Source: Pyxidicoccus sp. MSG2
Lineage (GTDB): Bacteria; Myxococcota; Myxococcia; Myxococcales; Myxococcaceae
Assembly (NCBI RefSeq): GCF_026626705.1
Contig: NZ_JAPNKC010000001.1
Span: 3,224,001 to 3,288,000 of the forward strand
Reading direction: 5' to 3'
Length of the DNA: 64,000 bases
The notes beneath the pieces were generated by a model, which did not search any database, was not told where the DNA came from, and saw only the letters and a list, made by a program, of their open reading frames with translations. The stretch's first letter is position 1. Each line of letters opens with the position of its first letter. The translations under genes and the position numbers were made by a program. This document shows positions 53,661 through 62,569 of the stretch, piece after piece.

Positions 53661-55634
53661 TCACTTCGGCTCGACGAGGAAGTAGCCCGCCATCTCGAGG
53701 TGCAGCGCCGAGCAGAACTCCGTGCAGTACATGGGGTACACGCCCGGCCTGTCGGCCACGAAGGTGACGTTGGCGTGCTTGCCCGGCTCCAGGCTCAGGT
53801 GGATGTTCTGCGAGCCGATGGTGAAGCCGTGCGTGGCGTCCTTCGCCTGCTCGATGTTCGTGATGTGCAGGTGGACGGTGTCCCCCTCCTTCACGCGGAC
53901 GATGTCCGGCGTGAAGTGGCTGCGCACCGCCGTCATGTAGACGTGGACGCCGTCCTCCCTGCGCTCCACGCGCTCCTTGCCGCCCTCCACCGCGTGGTCG
54001 TCCTTCTGGTGCGTCAGCGCGTTGATGCCCGCGGGCTTGTAGATGTCGAGCGGCTTGATTTTGTCCGCCTTGATCATCTGCGCGTAGTGCGGCTCGCCCA
54101 GCGGGATGGGGCTGTCGTAGAGCAGCTGCATCTTCTGCCCGGTGGTGTCCACGAGCTGGAAGTTCTGCGGCAGCAACGGGCCCACGGGCGCGAAGCGGTC
54201 GATGGCCCACTTGTTCATCGCCACCAGGAACCTCCCGTCCGGAGAGACGGTGTCCCCTTCGGCGGCCGCGAGGTGGCCGATGTTGTAGTGCGTGGGAAGC
54301 TTGTCCACGAGCTTCAGGTCCTTGAGCGACCACTTCGCGACCTTCGACTCGATGAAGACGGACGTGTACGCGTAGCCCTCGTTGTCGAACTGCGTGTGCA
54401 GGGGCCCCAGGCCGATTTCGCACTGGCCGCGGATGGCGTCCTGGAACGGGAGGATGGGCACGCCGTACGGGTCCTTCCCCACCACCGTCGCGGCGGAGAT
54501 GAGGGCCTTTATCTTCTCGATGCTGAAGACGGTGGCGTGCGTGTCCAGCTTGCCGCCGACGATGATGTCCTTCCCGTCCGGCGTGACGTCCACGCCGTGC
54601 GGGCTCTTGGGCTCGGGCACGAAGTGGAGCAGCCCCTCCGCCACCACCGTCTCCAGGGGAATGACGCGCATGCCGGCAATCGTCCGCGTCTTGCCCGCCT
54701 TCACCACCGCCTCCGCCTTCCGCCAGGGAATGACGTGGAGGTAGTCCATGTCGTTCTGCGACACGCCGGACTCCAGCGGCGGGTTGCCCTCCATGTTTCC
54801 GCCGTAGGCGCGCTCGGTGTTGATGGAGTTGATGAAGATGTAGCCATCACTGGCCAGCTTCCCCGCGTCCGCCAGGTCCTGCATGTACGGCGGCAGCTCC
54901 ATGGCCCACGAGTCCTCGGGGACGATGCGGCCCTTCGCGCGGTCGAACTTCCAGAAGATGACCGCGCCCCGGTACTCGTCGTTGAAGCGCTTCACGTCCG
55001 CGTACCGGCCGCCCAGCGGCGTGGGGTACTGGCTCGTCTCGATGACGTAGTCGGTGTCGGGGGTGACGAAGGTGGAGCCGTGCTCGCTCTCGATGAGCTC
55101 GCTGGCGACAATCTGCGTGGTGGCGAAGTCCTTGAGGGACACCACGGCGATGCGCGGGTTGGCCTTGTCGTTGACGAAGATGTACTGGCCGTCGTAGTCG
55201 CCCGCCGACTCGGAGAGCGCCGGGTGGTGCATGTCACCCCAGGTGAGCATCTTCCCGTCGCGGCTGCCCTGCTTCAGCAGCGCGTTCGTCTGGTCGCCGT
55301 AGCCGTAGCCCTGCCACGGCTCGGGCGTGAAGACGCCGATGTACTTGAGGATGCGCATGCTCGGCACCCCCATGACGATGAGGTTGCCGCCGTGTCCGCC
55401 CGAGGCGAACAGGTAGTATTCGTCGTGCTTGCCCGAGGGCGTGTACGTCTTCAGCGCGGCCACCACGTCCGCCTCGGACAGCCCGCGCTTCTCCATCATG
55501 TCCCGCAGCCCGGTGCTGCCCAGGCTCGCGGAGGCCGTCCCCGGCGGGCTCGCGCCGCCGCCGTTGGAGCCGTTGCATGCCAGGGCCAGCAGCGCCGCGG
55601 CTCCGCACCTCCACTTCGCTCTCCAGGTCTTCAT
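53661..55634 (-). CDS. nosZ: Nitrous-oxide reductase, clade II-like
   Basis: 657 residues. It reduces N2O to N2 in the periplasm. GAGGA precedes the ATG. No twin-arginine signal is present. Instead a Sec-like signal with a lipobox at Cys20 (LLALAC) is seen. The N-terminal seven-bladed propeller holds the CuZ ligands (DMHHPALSES, SPHGVDV, GPLHTQFD, HYNIGHL, GEPHYAQ). The C-terminal cupredoxin has the CuA site His602 (DATHGFTIGS), Cys637, Cys641, His645 and Met648 (CTEFCSALHLEM). The lack of Tat and the genes around it match atypical (clade II) NosZ, as in Anaeromyxobacter. The upstream cytochrome c is a likely electron donor. Confidence 0.96.
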   Translation of the reverse strand: MKTWRAKWRCGAAALLALACNGSNGGGASPPGTASASLGSTGLRDMMEKRGLSEADVVAALKTYTPSGKHDEYYLFASGGHGGNLIVMGVPSMRILKYIGVFTPEPWQGYGYGDQTNALLKQGSRDGKMLTWGDMHHPALSESAGDYDGQYIFVNDKANPRIAVVSLKDFATTQIVASELIESEHGSTFVTPDTDYVIETSQYPTPLGGRYADVKRFNDEYRGAVIFWKFDRAKGRIVPEDSWAMELPPYMQDLADAGKLASDGYIFINSINTERAYGGNMEGNPPLESGVSQNDMDYLHVIPWRKAEAVVKAGKTRTIAGMRVIPLETVVAEGLLHFVPEPKSPHGVDVTPDGKDIIVGGKLDTHATVFSIEKIKALISAATVVGKDPYGVPILPFQDAIRGQCEIGLGPLHTQFDNEGYAYTSVFIESKVAKWSLKDLKLVDKLPTHYNIGHLAAAEGDTVSPDGRFLVAMNKWAIDRFAPVGPLLPQNFQLVDTTGQKMQLLYDSPIPLGEPHYAQMIKADKIKPLDIYKPAGINALTHQKDDHAVEGGKERVERREDGVHVYMTAVRSHFTPDIVRVKEGDTVHLHITNIEQAKDATHGFTIGSQNIHLSLEPGKHANVTFVADRPGVYPMYCTEFCSALHLEMAGYFLVEPK

Positions 55635-55668
55635 GGCCAGGTCCTCGCTCTCGCGTGGGGGTCCGCGG

Positions 55669-56100
55669 CTACTTCGCCGCGAGCCCCCGGATGTGCTCGC
55701 GCAGCCCGCGCACCACCGGCTTGTCCGCCAGGTCCGGGTTGGGTGGCATGGCGGGACTGCGGCCGACCGCGCCTCCGCCGTACGCGATGATTTTCTCGAT
55801 GTGCTCGTCGCTCACCGCCGCCTGCCAGGCCTTGTCCTGGAAGTTGCGTGGCGGCGGCGTGAGGCCCGCGGACGCGGCCCCGTCTCCCCCGCCCCGGGGC
55901 CCGTGGCACACCGCACAGCGAGAGTTGAAGACCTCCTCCGCCTCCTGGCGGACGGCGGGCGTGAGCGCGGGCGCGGACGCCACGGCCGGCGGTGAGCTCG
56001 GGGACGATGCCCCCTGCTCGTTGCACGCCAGGGCGCCCCATGCGGCACCCGCGGCGACCACCCCGGCCCAACCTCTGCTTCGTGCGGCTTTGCCCCACAT
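55669..56100 (-). CDS. Mono-haem cytochrome c lipoprotein
   Basis: 143 residues. GGGAGG precedes ATG 56100. The lipoprotein signal ends at Cys26 (GALAC). The haem site is CAVCH at 62-66, and the sixth ligand is probably Met in RSPAMPPNPDL. It is a class I small cytochrome c. It is first in the operon, 34 bp upstream of nosZ, so it likely carries electrons from the quinol/bc1 chain to NosZ CuA. The NsrR-like palindrome is 77 bp upstream of its start. Confidence 0.9.
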   Translation of the reverse strand: MWGKAARSRGWAGVVAAGAAWGALACNEQGASSPSSPPAVASAPALTPAVRQEAEEVFNSRCAVCHGPRGGGDGAASAGLTPPPRNFQDKAWQAAVSDEHIEKIIAYGGGAVGRSPAMPPNPDLADKPVVRGLREHIRGLAAK

Positions 56101-56176
56101 CGCGGACCTCCCGTTCCGAGCTGACTCGACGGTGGCCCCTGCTGCGACGGACGTGCCAGGGCGCCTTGCCCCTTGA

Positions 56177-56199
56177 AACAAGTATTCAGAATGCATGTT
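56177..56199. promoter_or_regulatory. NsrR-type operator between nos operon and NO reductase gene
   Basis: AACAAGTATTC-A-GAATGCATGTT is an 11-1-11 imperfect palindrome (9 of 11 pairs match; the flanking A/T extends it to 12). This is the size and form of binding sites for the Rrf2-family NO sensor NsrR, whose enterobacterial consensus has an AAGATGCATTT half. A TTGAAA (56173-56178) with 17-bp spacing to TGTTTT (56196-56201) overlaps it on the plus strand, so repression of the reductase gene is plausible. The spot is AT-rich inside GC-rich DNA. Confidence 0.7.
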
Positions 56200-56347
56200 T
56201 TGCGCGACACCGGGGCACGCGGCGCACGGGCTGCGCGGCCGCGGGAGGCGAGCGTGGGTGCAGGGAACGGCGGCGCGCATGGAACACCGCTTGCTCTGGG
56301 GAGGGCTCGAAGCCGCATCGCCACACCCCTCCTTTGGAGCCGCCGTC

Positions 56348-58654
56348 ATGAAACACAAGAAGCTCTGGGCGCTACTGGGCGCCGTCTTCTTCGCCTCGTT
56401 CTTCGTCCTTGGAAGAGAGGGCGTGCACATCTCCCGGACGCTGCCGCCCATCCCCGGCCGGGTGGTGACACCCGACGGCACCCTGCTCGTCGAGGGCGCG
56501 TCCATCCAGCGCGGCCAGAATGTGTGGCAGTCCATCGGCGGGCAGCAGGTGGGCTCCATCTGGGGGCACGGCGCGTACGTGGCGCCGGACTGGAGCGCGG
56601 ACTGGCTCCACCGCGAGAGCGTCTTCCTCCTCGACACCTGGGCGCGCGCGGAGGGCCTCACCGGCTACGACGCCGCCCCGGCCGAGCGGCAGGCGGCCCT
56701 GCGCGCGCGGCTGCAGGGCGTCATCCGCACCAACACGTATGACGCCGTCACGGACACCGTGACGCTGGACGGCTTGCGCGCCGAGGCGTACCGCGCCAAC
56801 GCCGCGCACTACGCGGACGTCTTCTCCCGGGGGCGGCAGGCCTACGCCATTCCGGAGGGCGCGCTGACGGACGCCGCGAAGCTGAAGGACCTGGGGGCCT
56901 TCTTCTGGTGGACGAGCTGGGTGACGTCCACCAACCGCCCCGGGGAGACGGTGAGCTACACGCAGAACTGGCCCCACGAGCCGCTGGTGGCCAACGTGCC
57001 CACGACGGGCGCGTACCTCTGGACGTACCTCTCGGTGGTGCTGCTGCTCGCGGCGGTGGGCGCGCTCGTCTGGTACGTGAGCCGCAGGCAGGAGGAGGGA
57101 GAGGAGGCGCCGCCCGCGAAGGACCCGTTCTCCGGCATGGTGTTGACGCCGAGCCAGCGCGCCACGGGCAAGTACTTCCTGGTGGTGGTGGCGTTGATGC
57201 TGGTGCAGGTGGCGCTGGGCGGCATCACCGCGCACTTCGGCGTGGAGGGCGAGGGCTTCTACGGCGTGCCGCTGGGGAAATACCTGCCCTATGCGGTGAC
57301 GCGGAGCTGGCACACGCAGCTGGCCATCTTCTGGATTGCCACCGCGTGGCTGGCCACGGGCCTCTTCGTGGGCCCGGCGGTGAGCGGCGTGGAGCCGCGC
57401 TTCCAGCGGCTCGGCGTCAACTTCCTCTTCGTGTGCCTGGTCATCATCGTCGCGGGCGCCATGGTGGGCCAGTGGGCCAGCGTGCAGCAGCGGCTGGGCG
57501 GAGACCTCTGGTTCTGGTTCGGCCACCAGGGCTACGAGTACGTGGACCTGGGCCGCTTCTGGCAGCTCTTCCTCTTCGTGGGCCTCTTCGTCTGGCTGTT
57601 CCTCACCGCGCGCTCCATCTGGCCCGCGCTGAAGCGGCCGTCGGAGAGCCGTCCCCTCATCCTCCTGTTCGTCATCTCCTCGGTGGCCATCGCCGCCTTC
57701 TATGGCGCGGGGCTCATGTACGGGCAGAGGAGCCACCTGGGCATGGTGGAGTACTGGCGCTGGTGGGTGGTGCACCTGTGGGTGGAGGGCTTCTTCGAGG
57801 TGTTCGCCACGGTGGTGATGGCGTTCCTCTTCGTGCGGCTGGGCGTGCTGTCGGCGCGGGTGGCCACGCCAGCGGTGCTCTTCTCCACCATCATCTTCCT
57901 GGCGGGCGGCATCATCGGCACCTTCCATCACCTCTACTTCTCCGGCACGCCGTCCTCGGCGCTGGGGCTGGGGGCCACGTTCAGCGCGCTGGAAATCGTG
58001 CCGCTGGTGCTGGTGGGCCGCGAGGTGTGGAGCCACGTGCGCCTGTCGCGCGCCGGTGGGTGGATGGAGCGCTACCGCTGGCCCATCCTCTTCTTCATCG
58101 CGGTGGCCTTCTGGAACCTGGTGGGCGCGGGCGTGTTCGGCTTCCTCATCAACCCGCCGCTGGCGCTCTACTACATGCAGGGCCTCAACCTGACGCCCGT
58201 GCACGGGCACACCGCGCTCTTCGGTGTGTACGGCATGCTCGGCATCGCCCTGATGCTCTTCACGCTGCGCATGGCGGCGCCGGAGGCCCGGTGGCGCACG
58301 CGCACGCTGGCGTGGAGCTTCTACGCGCTCAACGGCGGACTGGTGTTGATGGTGGTGCTGTCCATGCTGCCCATCGGCATCCTCCAGACACAGGCGGCGA
58401 TTGAGCAGGGCACGTGGTGGGCCCGCAGCGCGGAGTTCCTCCAGACGCCGCTGATGAACACGCTGCGCTGGCTGCGCGCCCCGGGAGACACCGTCTTCGC
58501 GCTCGGGGTCCTCTTCCTGGCCTGGTTCGTGGTGGGGCTGAAGACGGGCTGGTCGCTGGAGCCCGCCACCACGGCGAAGCCCGAGCCGCGCGAAGAAGGC
58601 GCCGGCCCCATGGGCATCGCCGCGCCGGCCCCCGCCGCGCTGCGGCGGCGCTGA
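56348..58654 (+). CDS. norZ: Quinol-dependent nitric-oxide reductase
   Basis: 768 residues, single-subunit qNOR: 2 NO to N2O and water using quinol. N-terminal helix, then a ~200-residue periplasmic domain related to NorC but without a CXXCH haem motif, which marks the quinol type. The NorB/cytochrome-oxidase-like part has about 12 helices with haem and non-haem-iron ligands: SWHTQLAIFW, WWVVHLWVEGFFE (His plus Glu), GTFHHLYFSG and VHGHTALFGVYG. ATG 56348 starts the first helix; the frame upstream overlaps the regulatory site and is not coding. It diverges from cytochrome c/nosZ across 247 bp and converges on hmuV. Confidence 0.95.
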   Translation: MKHKKLWALLGAVFFASFFVLGREGVHISRTLPPIPGRVVTPDGTLLVEGASIQRGQNVWQSIGGQQVGSIWGHGAYVAPDWSADWLHRESVFLLDTWARAEGLTGYDAAPAERQAALRARLQGVIRTNTYDAVTDTVTLDGLRAEAYRANAAHYADVFSRGRQAYAIPEGALTDAAKLKDLGAFFWWTSWVTSTNRPGETVSYTQNWPHEPLVANVPTTGAYLWTYLSVVLLLAAVGALVWYVSRRQEEGEEAPPAKDPFSGMVLTPSQRATGKYFLVVVALMLVQVALGGITAHFGVEGEGFYGVPLGKYLPYAVTRSWHTQLAIFWIATAWLATGLFVGPAVSGVEPRFQRLGVNFLFVCLVIIVAGAMVGQWASVQQRLGGDLWFWFGHQGYEYVDLGRFWQLFLFVGLFVWLFLTARSIWPALKRPSESRPLILLFVISSVAIAAFYGAGLMYGQRSHLGMVEYWRWWVVHLWVEGFFEVFATVVMAFLFVRLGVLSARVATPAVLFSTIIFLAGGIIGTFHHLYFSGTPSSALGLGATFSALEIVPLVLVGREVWSHVRLSRAGGWMERYRWPILFFIAVAFWNLVGAGVFGFLINPPLALYYMQGLNLTPVHGHTALFGVYGMLGIALMLFTLRMAAPEARWRTRTLAWSFYALNGGLVLMVVLSMLPIGILQTQAAIEQGTWWARSAEFLQTPLMNTLRWLRAPGDTVFALGVLFLAWFVVGLKTGWSLEPATTAKPEPREEGAGPMGIAAPAPAALRRR

Positions 58655-58660
58655 GGGCAC

Positions 58661-59464
58661 TCACGGTGGAAGGGACGCCCGTCCCGCCGGGAGCACCCAG
58701 GGTCCCGGCACTCCCGGCCACTCGGCGATGACCACGTCGAGGCCGAAGGTCTCCGCGATGAGGTCCGCGCGGAGCACCTGCGCGGGCGGCCCCTCTTCCA
58801 CCAGGCGACCACCGGCCAGGAGCACCAGTCGGTGCGCGTGGCGCGCGGCGAGGTTCAGGTCATGCAGCACGGCGAGCACCGCACCGCCCTCACGGGCGAA
58901 GCGCCCCGCCGCTTCGAGGACGAGGTGCTGGTGGGCGAGGTCCAGGCTCGCGGTGGGCTCGTCGAGCAGGAGGTAGCGGTGCCCCTGCTCCAGCGGCGCG
59001 GAGAGCTGGGCCAGCACGCGCGCGAGCTGCACCCGCTGCTTCTCTCCACCCGACAGCGTGGGATACGGCCGCGAGACCAGGTGCCGCGTGTCGGTGGCAT
59101 CCAGCGCCGCCAGGGCCGCCTCCACGTCCGCGCCCTCCGAGCCCCGGCGCGCGTGTGGACTGCGCCCGAGGAGCGCCACCTCCAGGGCCGTGAAGCCGAA
59201 GCCCAGGGAGGACTCCTGGGGCAGCACGGCGAGCCGCCGGGCCCGCTCGCGCGGGAGCCAGCGGTTCAGGGGAAGCCCCTCCAGCAGCACCTCCCCGGCC
59301 GCGAGGGGCAGCTCTCCCGCGAACGCCGACAGGAGCGTGGACTTGCCGGCGCCATTGGGCCCGACAACGGCGAGCATCTCTCCGGGCTGGAGCACCAGGT
59401 CGATGGGGCCGAGCGCCCTGCCCCGCCCACGCCACACCTCCACACCGCTCGCGGTGAGACTCAT
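58661..59464 (-). CDS. hmuV: Haem ABC transporter ATP-binding protein
   Basis: 267 residues. Walker A GPNGAGKST at 35-43, signature LSGGEKQR, Walker B YLLLDEPTASLD, switch His in VLHDLNLAARHAH. Matches HmuV/BtuD-type importer ATPases. ATG overlaps the permease stop (ATGA). It powers haem movement from the periplasm into the cytoplasm. It is the last gene of the operon and ends 6 bp from the convergent NO reductase gene. Confidence 0.9.
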   Translation of the reverse strand: MSLTASGVEVWRGRGRALGPIDLVLQPGEMLAVVGPNGAGKSTLLSAFAGELPLAAGEVLLEGLPLNRWLPRERARRLAVLPQESSLGFGFTALEVALLGRSPHARRGSEGADVEAALAALDATDTRHLVSRPYPTLSGGEKQRVQLARVLAQLSAPLEQGHRYLLLDEPTASLDLAHQHLVLEAAGRFAREGGAVLAVLHDLNLAARHAHRLVLLAGGRLVEEGPPAQVLRADLIAETFGLDVVIAEWPGVPGPWVLPAGRASLPP

Positions 59465-60546
59465 GCGGCCCCCTTGCGCGCCAGCAGGCCGATGAAGACG
59501 GGAACGCCCAGCACCGACGTCAGCGCACCGACGGGCAGCTCCGCGGGCGCCGCCGCCGTCCGGGCCAGCAGGTCCGCGGCCACGAGCAGCGCGGCACCGA
59601 GCAGCGCGGAGGCACCGAGCAGGCGCCGATGGTCCGGCCCCATCGCGAGGCGCAGCAGCGCCGGCACCAGCAGCCCCACGAAGCCGATGATGCCCGTGGC
59701 GGACACGGCGGCGCCCACGCCCAGGGCCGCGGCGAGGACGAGCCGGCGCTTGAGCCGCTCCACGTCCACGCCCAGGTGCCAGGCCTCGCGCTCGCCCAGC
59801 AGCAGCAGGTTGAGGGCGCGGGCCTCGCGCAGCAGCAGCGCCAGCGCCACACACAGCGGCACCGCGGCGGCTCCCACCACGTCCCAGGACGCGCCGCCCA
59901 GGCTGCCCCAGCTCCAGAAGGTGATGGAGCGCAGTTGCGCGTCCGTGGCCACCTGGGTGAGCAGGCCGATGCCCGCGCTCGCGCCCGCGCTCACCGCCAC
60001 GCCCGCCAGGAGGATGCGCGCCGTCTCCGTGCGGCCGTCTCCCCGGCCCAGGCGCTGGGCCAGCAGGGTGGCACCCAGCGCGCCCAGGAAGGCCGCGCCC
60101 GGCACGGCCAGCAGGCGCAGCGTGCCGAGCCGCGTGCTCAGGGACACGTCGAGGACGATGGCCGCCACCGCGCCCAGCGCCGCGCCGCTGGAGGTACCGA
60201 GCAGCCCGGGCTCCACCAACGGATTGCGGAACAGCGCCTGGAGCGCGGCGCCGCACGTGGCCAGCACCGCGCCCACCAGGACGGCGAGCACCACCCGAGG
60301 CAGCCGGATGGAGAGCAGCACCGCCTCCTGCGCGGACGAGAGCCCGCTCCCGATGTCCACCCCCAGGGCACCGAGGACGCCACCCACCAGCGCCAGGGGT
60401 GGCACGTGCACCGCGCCCACGGCCAACGAGGCCAGCGCCACACCGACGAGCAACAGCGCCAGGAACATCCAGGGGCTCGGCGGAGACGGCAGCGAGGCGC
60501 GCCCCGGGTACGCGGCGGAGACGGGGGCGACGCCCGAGGCGCTCAT
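59461..60546 (-). CDS. hmuU: Haem ABC transporter permease
   Basis: 361 residues with about ten transmembrane helices, FecCD/BtuC family. Characteristic segments are LSIRLPRVVLAVLVGAVLAT, GAALQALFRNPLVEPGLLGT, FWSWGSLGGASWD and GIIGFVGLLVPALLRLAMGP. ATG 60546 overlaps the stop of hmuT. It forms the channel with HmuV for haem delivered by HmuT. Confidence 0.92.
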   Translation of the reverse strand: MSASGVAPVSAAYPGRASLPSPPSPWMFLALLLVGVALASLAVGAVHVPPLALVGGVLGALGVDIGSGLSSAQEAVLLSIRLPRVVLAVLVGAVLATCGAALQALFRNPLVEPGLLGTSSGAALGAVAAIVLDVSLSTRLGTLRLLAVPGAAFLGALGATLLAQRLGRGDGRTETARILLAGVAVSAGASAGIGLLTQVATDAQLRSITFWSWGSLGGASWDVVGAAAVPLCVALALLLREARALNLLLLGEREAWHLGVDVERLKRRLVLAAALGVGAAVSATGIIGFVGLLVPALLRLAMGPDHRRLLGASALLGAALLVAADLLARTAAAPAELPVGALTSVLGVPVFIGLLARKGAA

Positions 60547-61472
60547 CGCCCGCTCCACGCGGGCAGGCCCAGCCCATCCTGCAGCCGCCCCACCGCCTTG
60601 CCCAACGAGGACCCCACCGCCATGAAGTGGACGTCCTCCACGGTGACGAGCCGCCAGCCCTTCACCTGGGACAGGCCCGGCACGCGCCCAAGGCCCTCCG
60701 CGCCCCCCAGGGCCGTCGCCGAGCTGGCGGGAAGCAGGAGGATGTCGGGTGCGGCCTCGACCACCGCCTCCGCCGTCAGCGGCTTGTGGCCGACGAACCG
60801 GGAGACGGCATTCACGCCGCCCGCGAGGCGGATGAGCACGTCGGACGCCGTCTCCGCGCCGGCCACCATGAGGACGCCTCCGCCCCGCGAATAGAGCGCG
60901 AGGACGCGGAGCGGCTTCCCGTCCTTCCTCGCGGCCACGCGCTGTGAGGCACGCTCGAGGTCCTTCTCCAGCTCCGCGATGAGTGCGGCCCCCCGCGCGC
61001 TCCTGCCGAGCCGCTCGGCCAGGGTCCGGATGCGCTGCCGCGCCGCCTCCACCGTGGGCGCGTTGGGCAGCACCACCACCTCCACGCCAGACTTCTTCAG
61101 TTGCTCCAGCACACCCGGCGGGCCCGCCTCCTCGGACGCCAGCAATCGCGACGCCCCCGTCGCCAGCACCGCCTCCGCGGAGAGGGCGCGCTGGTAGCCC
61201 ACCTTGGGTGTCCGCGCGGCGGCCTCGAGCGCGAGGCTGGTGTCATCCACGCCGACCACCTGCTCTCCGGCGCCCAGGGCGAACACCGTCTCCGTGACGG
61301 CCGGGCCCACCGTCACCAGTCGGGGCTCGGCGCCCGGGCCCTTCACGGGTGCGGCGGATGGCGTCGGAGCCTGGACGGCAGGCGCCTCCGGCGGAGCAGA
61401 GCCGGTCGCGTGAGCACTGGCCGACACCATCAGGGCAGCGAGAAACACGGACATGTTCCGTGCACCGCTCAT
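60543..61472 (-). CDS. hmuT: Haem ABC transporter substrate-binding protein
   Basis: 309 residues. A signal peptide (MSVFLAALMVSASAHA) is followed by a short Pro-rich linker and a TroA/BtuF-type fold: PRLVTVGPAVTETVFALGAG, VVGVDDTSLAL, VGYQRALSAEAVLATGASRL. A Tyr in VGYQRALS is at the haem-ligand place seen in HmuT/ShuT proteins. ATG overlaps the hmuS stop. Periplasmic haem binder for HmuUV. Confidence 0.9.
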   Translation of the reverse strand: MSGARNMSVFLAALMVSASAHATGSAPPEAPAVQAPTPSAAPVKGPGAEPRLVTVGPAVTETVFALGAGEQVVGVDDTSLALEAAARTPKVGYQRALSAEAVLATGASRLLASEEAGPPGVLEQLKKSGVEVVVLPNAPTVEAARQRIRTLAERLGRSARGAALIAELEKDLERASQRVAARKDGKPLRVLALYSRGGGVLMVAGAETASDVLIRLAGGVNAVSRFVGHKPLTAEAVVEAAPDILLLPASSATALGGAEGLGRVPGLSQVKGWRLVTVEDVHFMAVGSSLGKAVGRLQDGLGLPAWSGR

Positions 61473-62569
61473 GGCAGCACCTCCACCAATTCCCGCATCA
61501 GTGCCTGCCACGCGGGCAGCTCGGGGAGCCCCGGCTTCCGCTGCCCGAAGACGAGCGCGATGTTCTCCCCCTCCGCGTCGAACAACTCCAGCGACGTCAC
61601 CACGCCATCGCGCGTGGGCTTGCGCACCACCCAGGCGGAATGGATGTGGTCCGCGCGCACGTGCAGGTTGAAGCCCGGGTCCAACACATTCAGCCACGGC
61701 CCCATCGTGCGCACCGTGCGCACCGGTCCGGTGTGAATCTGGATGCAGCCCGGGTTGCCGACGAAGACCATGATGGGCAACCCCGACGCGGCCACCCTGT
61801 CCAACACCCACGCCAGGGACATGGGAGCCACGGGAGTGGCCAGCTCCCGCCCCACCAATCTCAAGGCCTGCGTCCGCGCCACCTTCAACCGCAAGAGGAG
61901 CGGGAAGAAGTCATGCGTGTCCTGGAGCGCCTTCCAGCCGGCGCGGAGTCCCTCCACGTCCACCTCGCCATCCGGGCGCGGCGTCTCCACCGGCCTGGCC
62001 CGCTCCACGGGAAGGGCCTGGACCTGGTCCACATGGGTCAGCGTCTCCACCAGCGCGTCGAACGCCGCCGCGCCCCCCGCCTCCTCCAGGAAGACCTTGT
62101 GCACGGCCGTTCCCGTCGCATCGAAGAACTGGAGGCTGCGCCGCGGCCCGTCCGCCAGGCTCTCACGCAACGCGAGGCCGAAGCGCCAGCGCGACAGGAA
62201 GAGGCGCAGGTCGATGTCCGCGTCCAGCACCAGGGCCCGGAGCCCGTGCAGCTCCACGTTGCGCCAGGTGCCCCGCTTCTCGTGGACCGCGTACGCGTTG
62301 CGCGTGAGCGACATCACCCGCCCCAGTGACTCCATCCGGGGCAGGAGCACGTCGAAGAGCAGGTCGAGGCGGACGGCGTCCTCGCCAATCCCCGTGGCGA
62401 GGAGCTCCGCCTCGCTCACGCCGAGCACTTCCGCGGCATCACGGGTCCGCGTGCGGGGTTGGGATTGTTTCAGCGCCTGCCAGCGCTGGCGCAGGAGGGC
62501 GGGCCCGGTCGCCGCGCCCGTGACAGAAGGCTGTTGCACCATGAGGGGCACCTCGGTGTCGGTACGCAT
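61469..62569 (-). CDS. hmuS: HmuS/HemS-type haem-handling protein
   Basis: 366 residues of the ChuS/HemS family, two similar halves: LGRVMSLTRNAYAVHEKRGT with LRESLADGPRRSLQFFDATG in the first, and VFVGNPGCIQIHTGPVRTV with FNLHVRADHIHSAWVVRKPT in the second. The His in VRADHIHSAW is near the family's haem ligand. The family stores or degrades haem in the cytoplasm. ATG 62569 touches the stop of hmuY (TGATG). ATG 62542 with GAGGTG 6 bp upstream is a strong alternative start. Confidence 0.9.
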   Translation of the reverse strand: MRTDTEVPLMVQQPSVTGAATGPALLRQRWQALKQSQPRTRTRDAAEVLGVSEAELLATGIGEDAVRLDLLFDVLLPRMESLGRVMSLTRNAYAVHEKRGTWRNVELHGLRALVLDADIDLRLFLSRWRFGLALRESLADGPRRSLQFFDATGTAVHKVFLEEAGGAAAFDALVETLTHVDQVQALPVERARPVETPRPDGEVDVEGLRAGWKALQDTHDFFPLLLRLKVARTQALRLVGRELATPVAPMSLAWVLDRVAASGLPIMVFVGNPGCIQIHTGPVRTVRTMGPWLNVLDPGFNLHVRADHIHSAWVVRKPTRDGVVTSLELFDAEGENIALVFGQRKPGLPELPAWQALMRELVEVLP

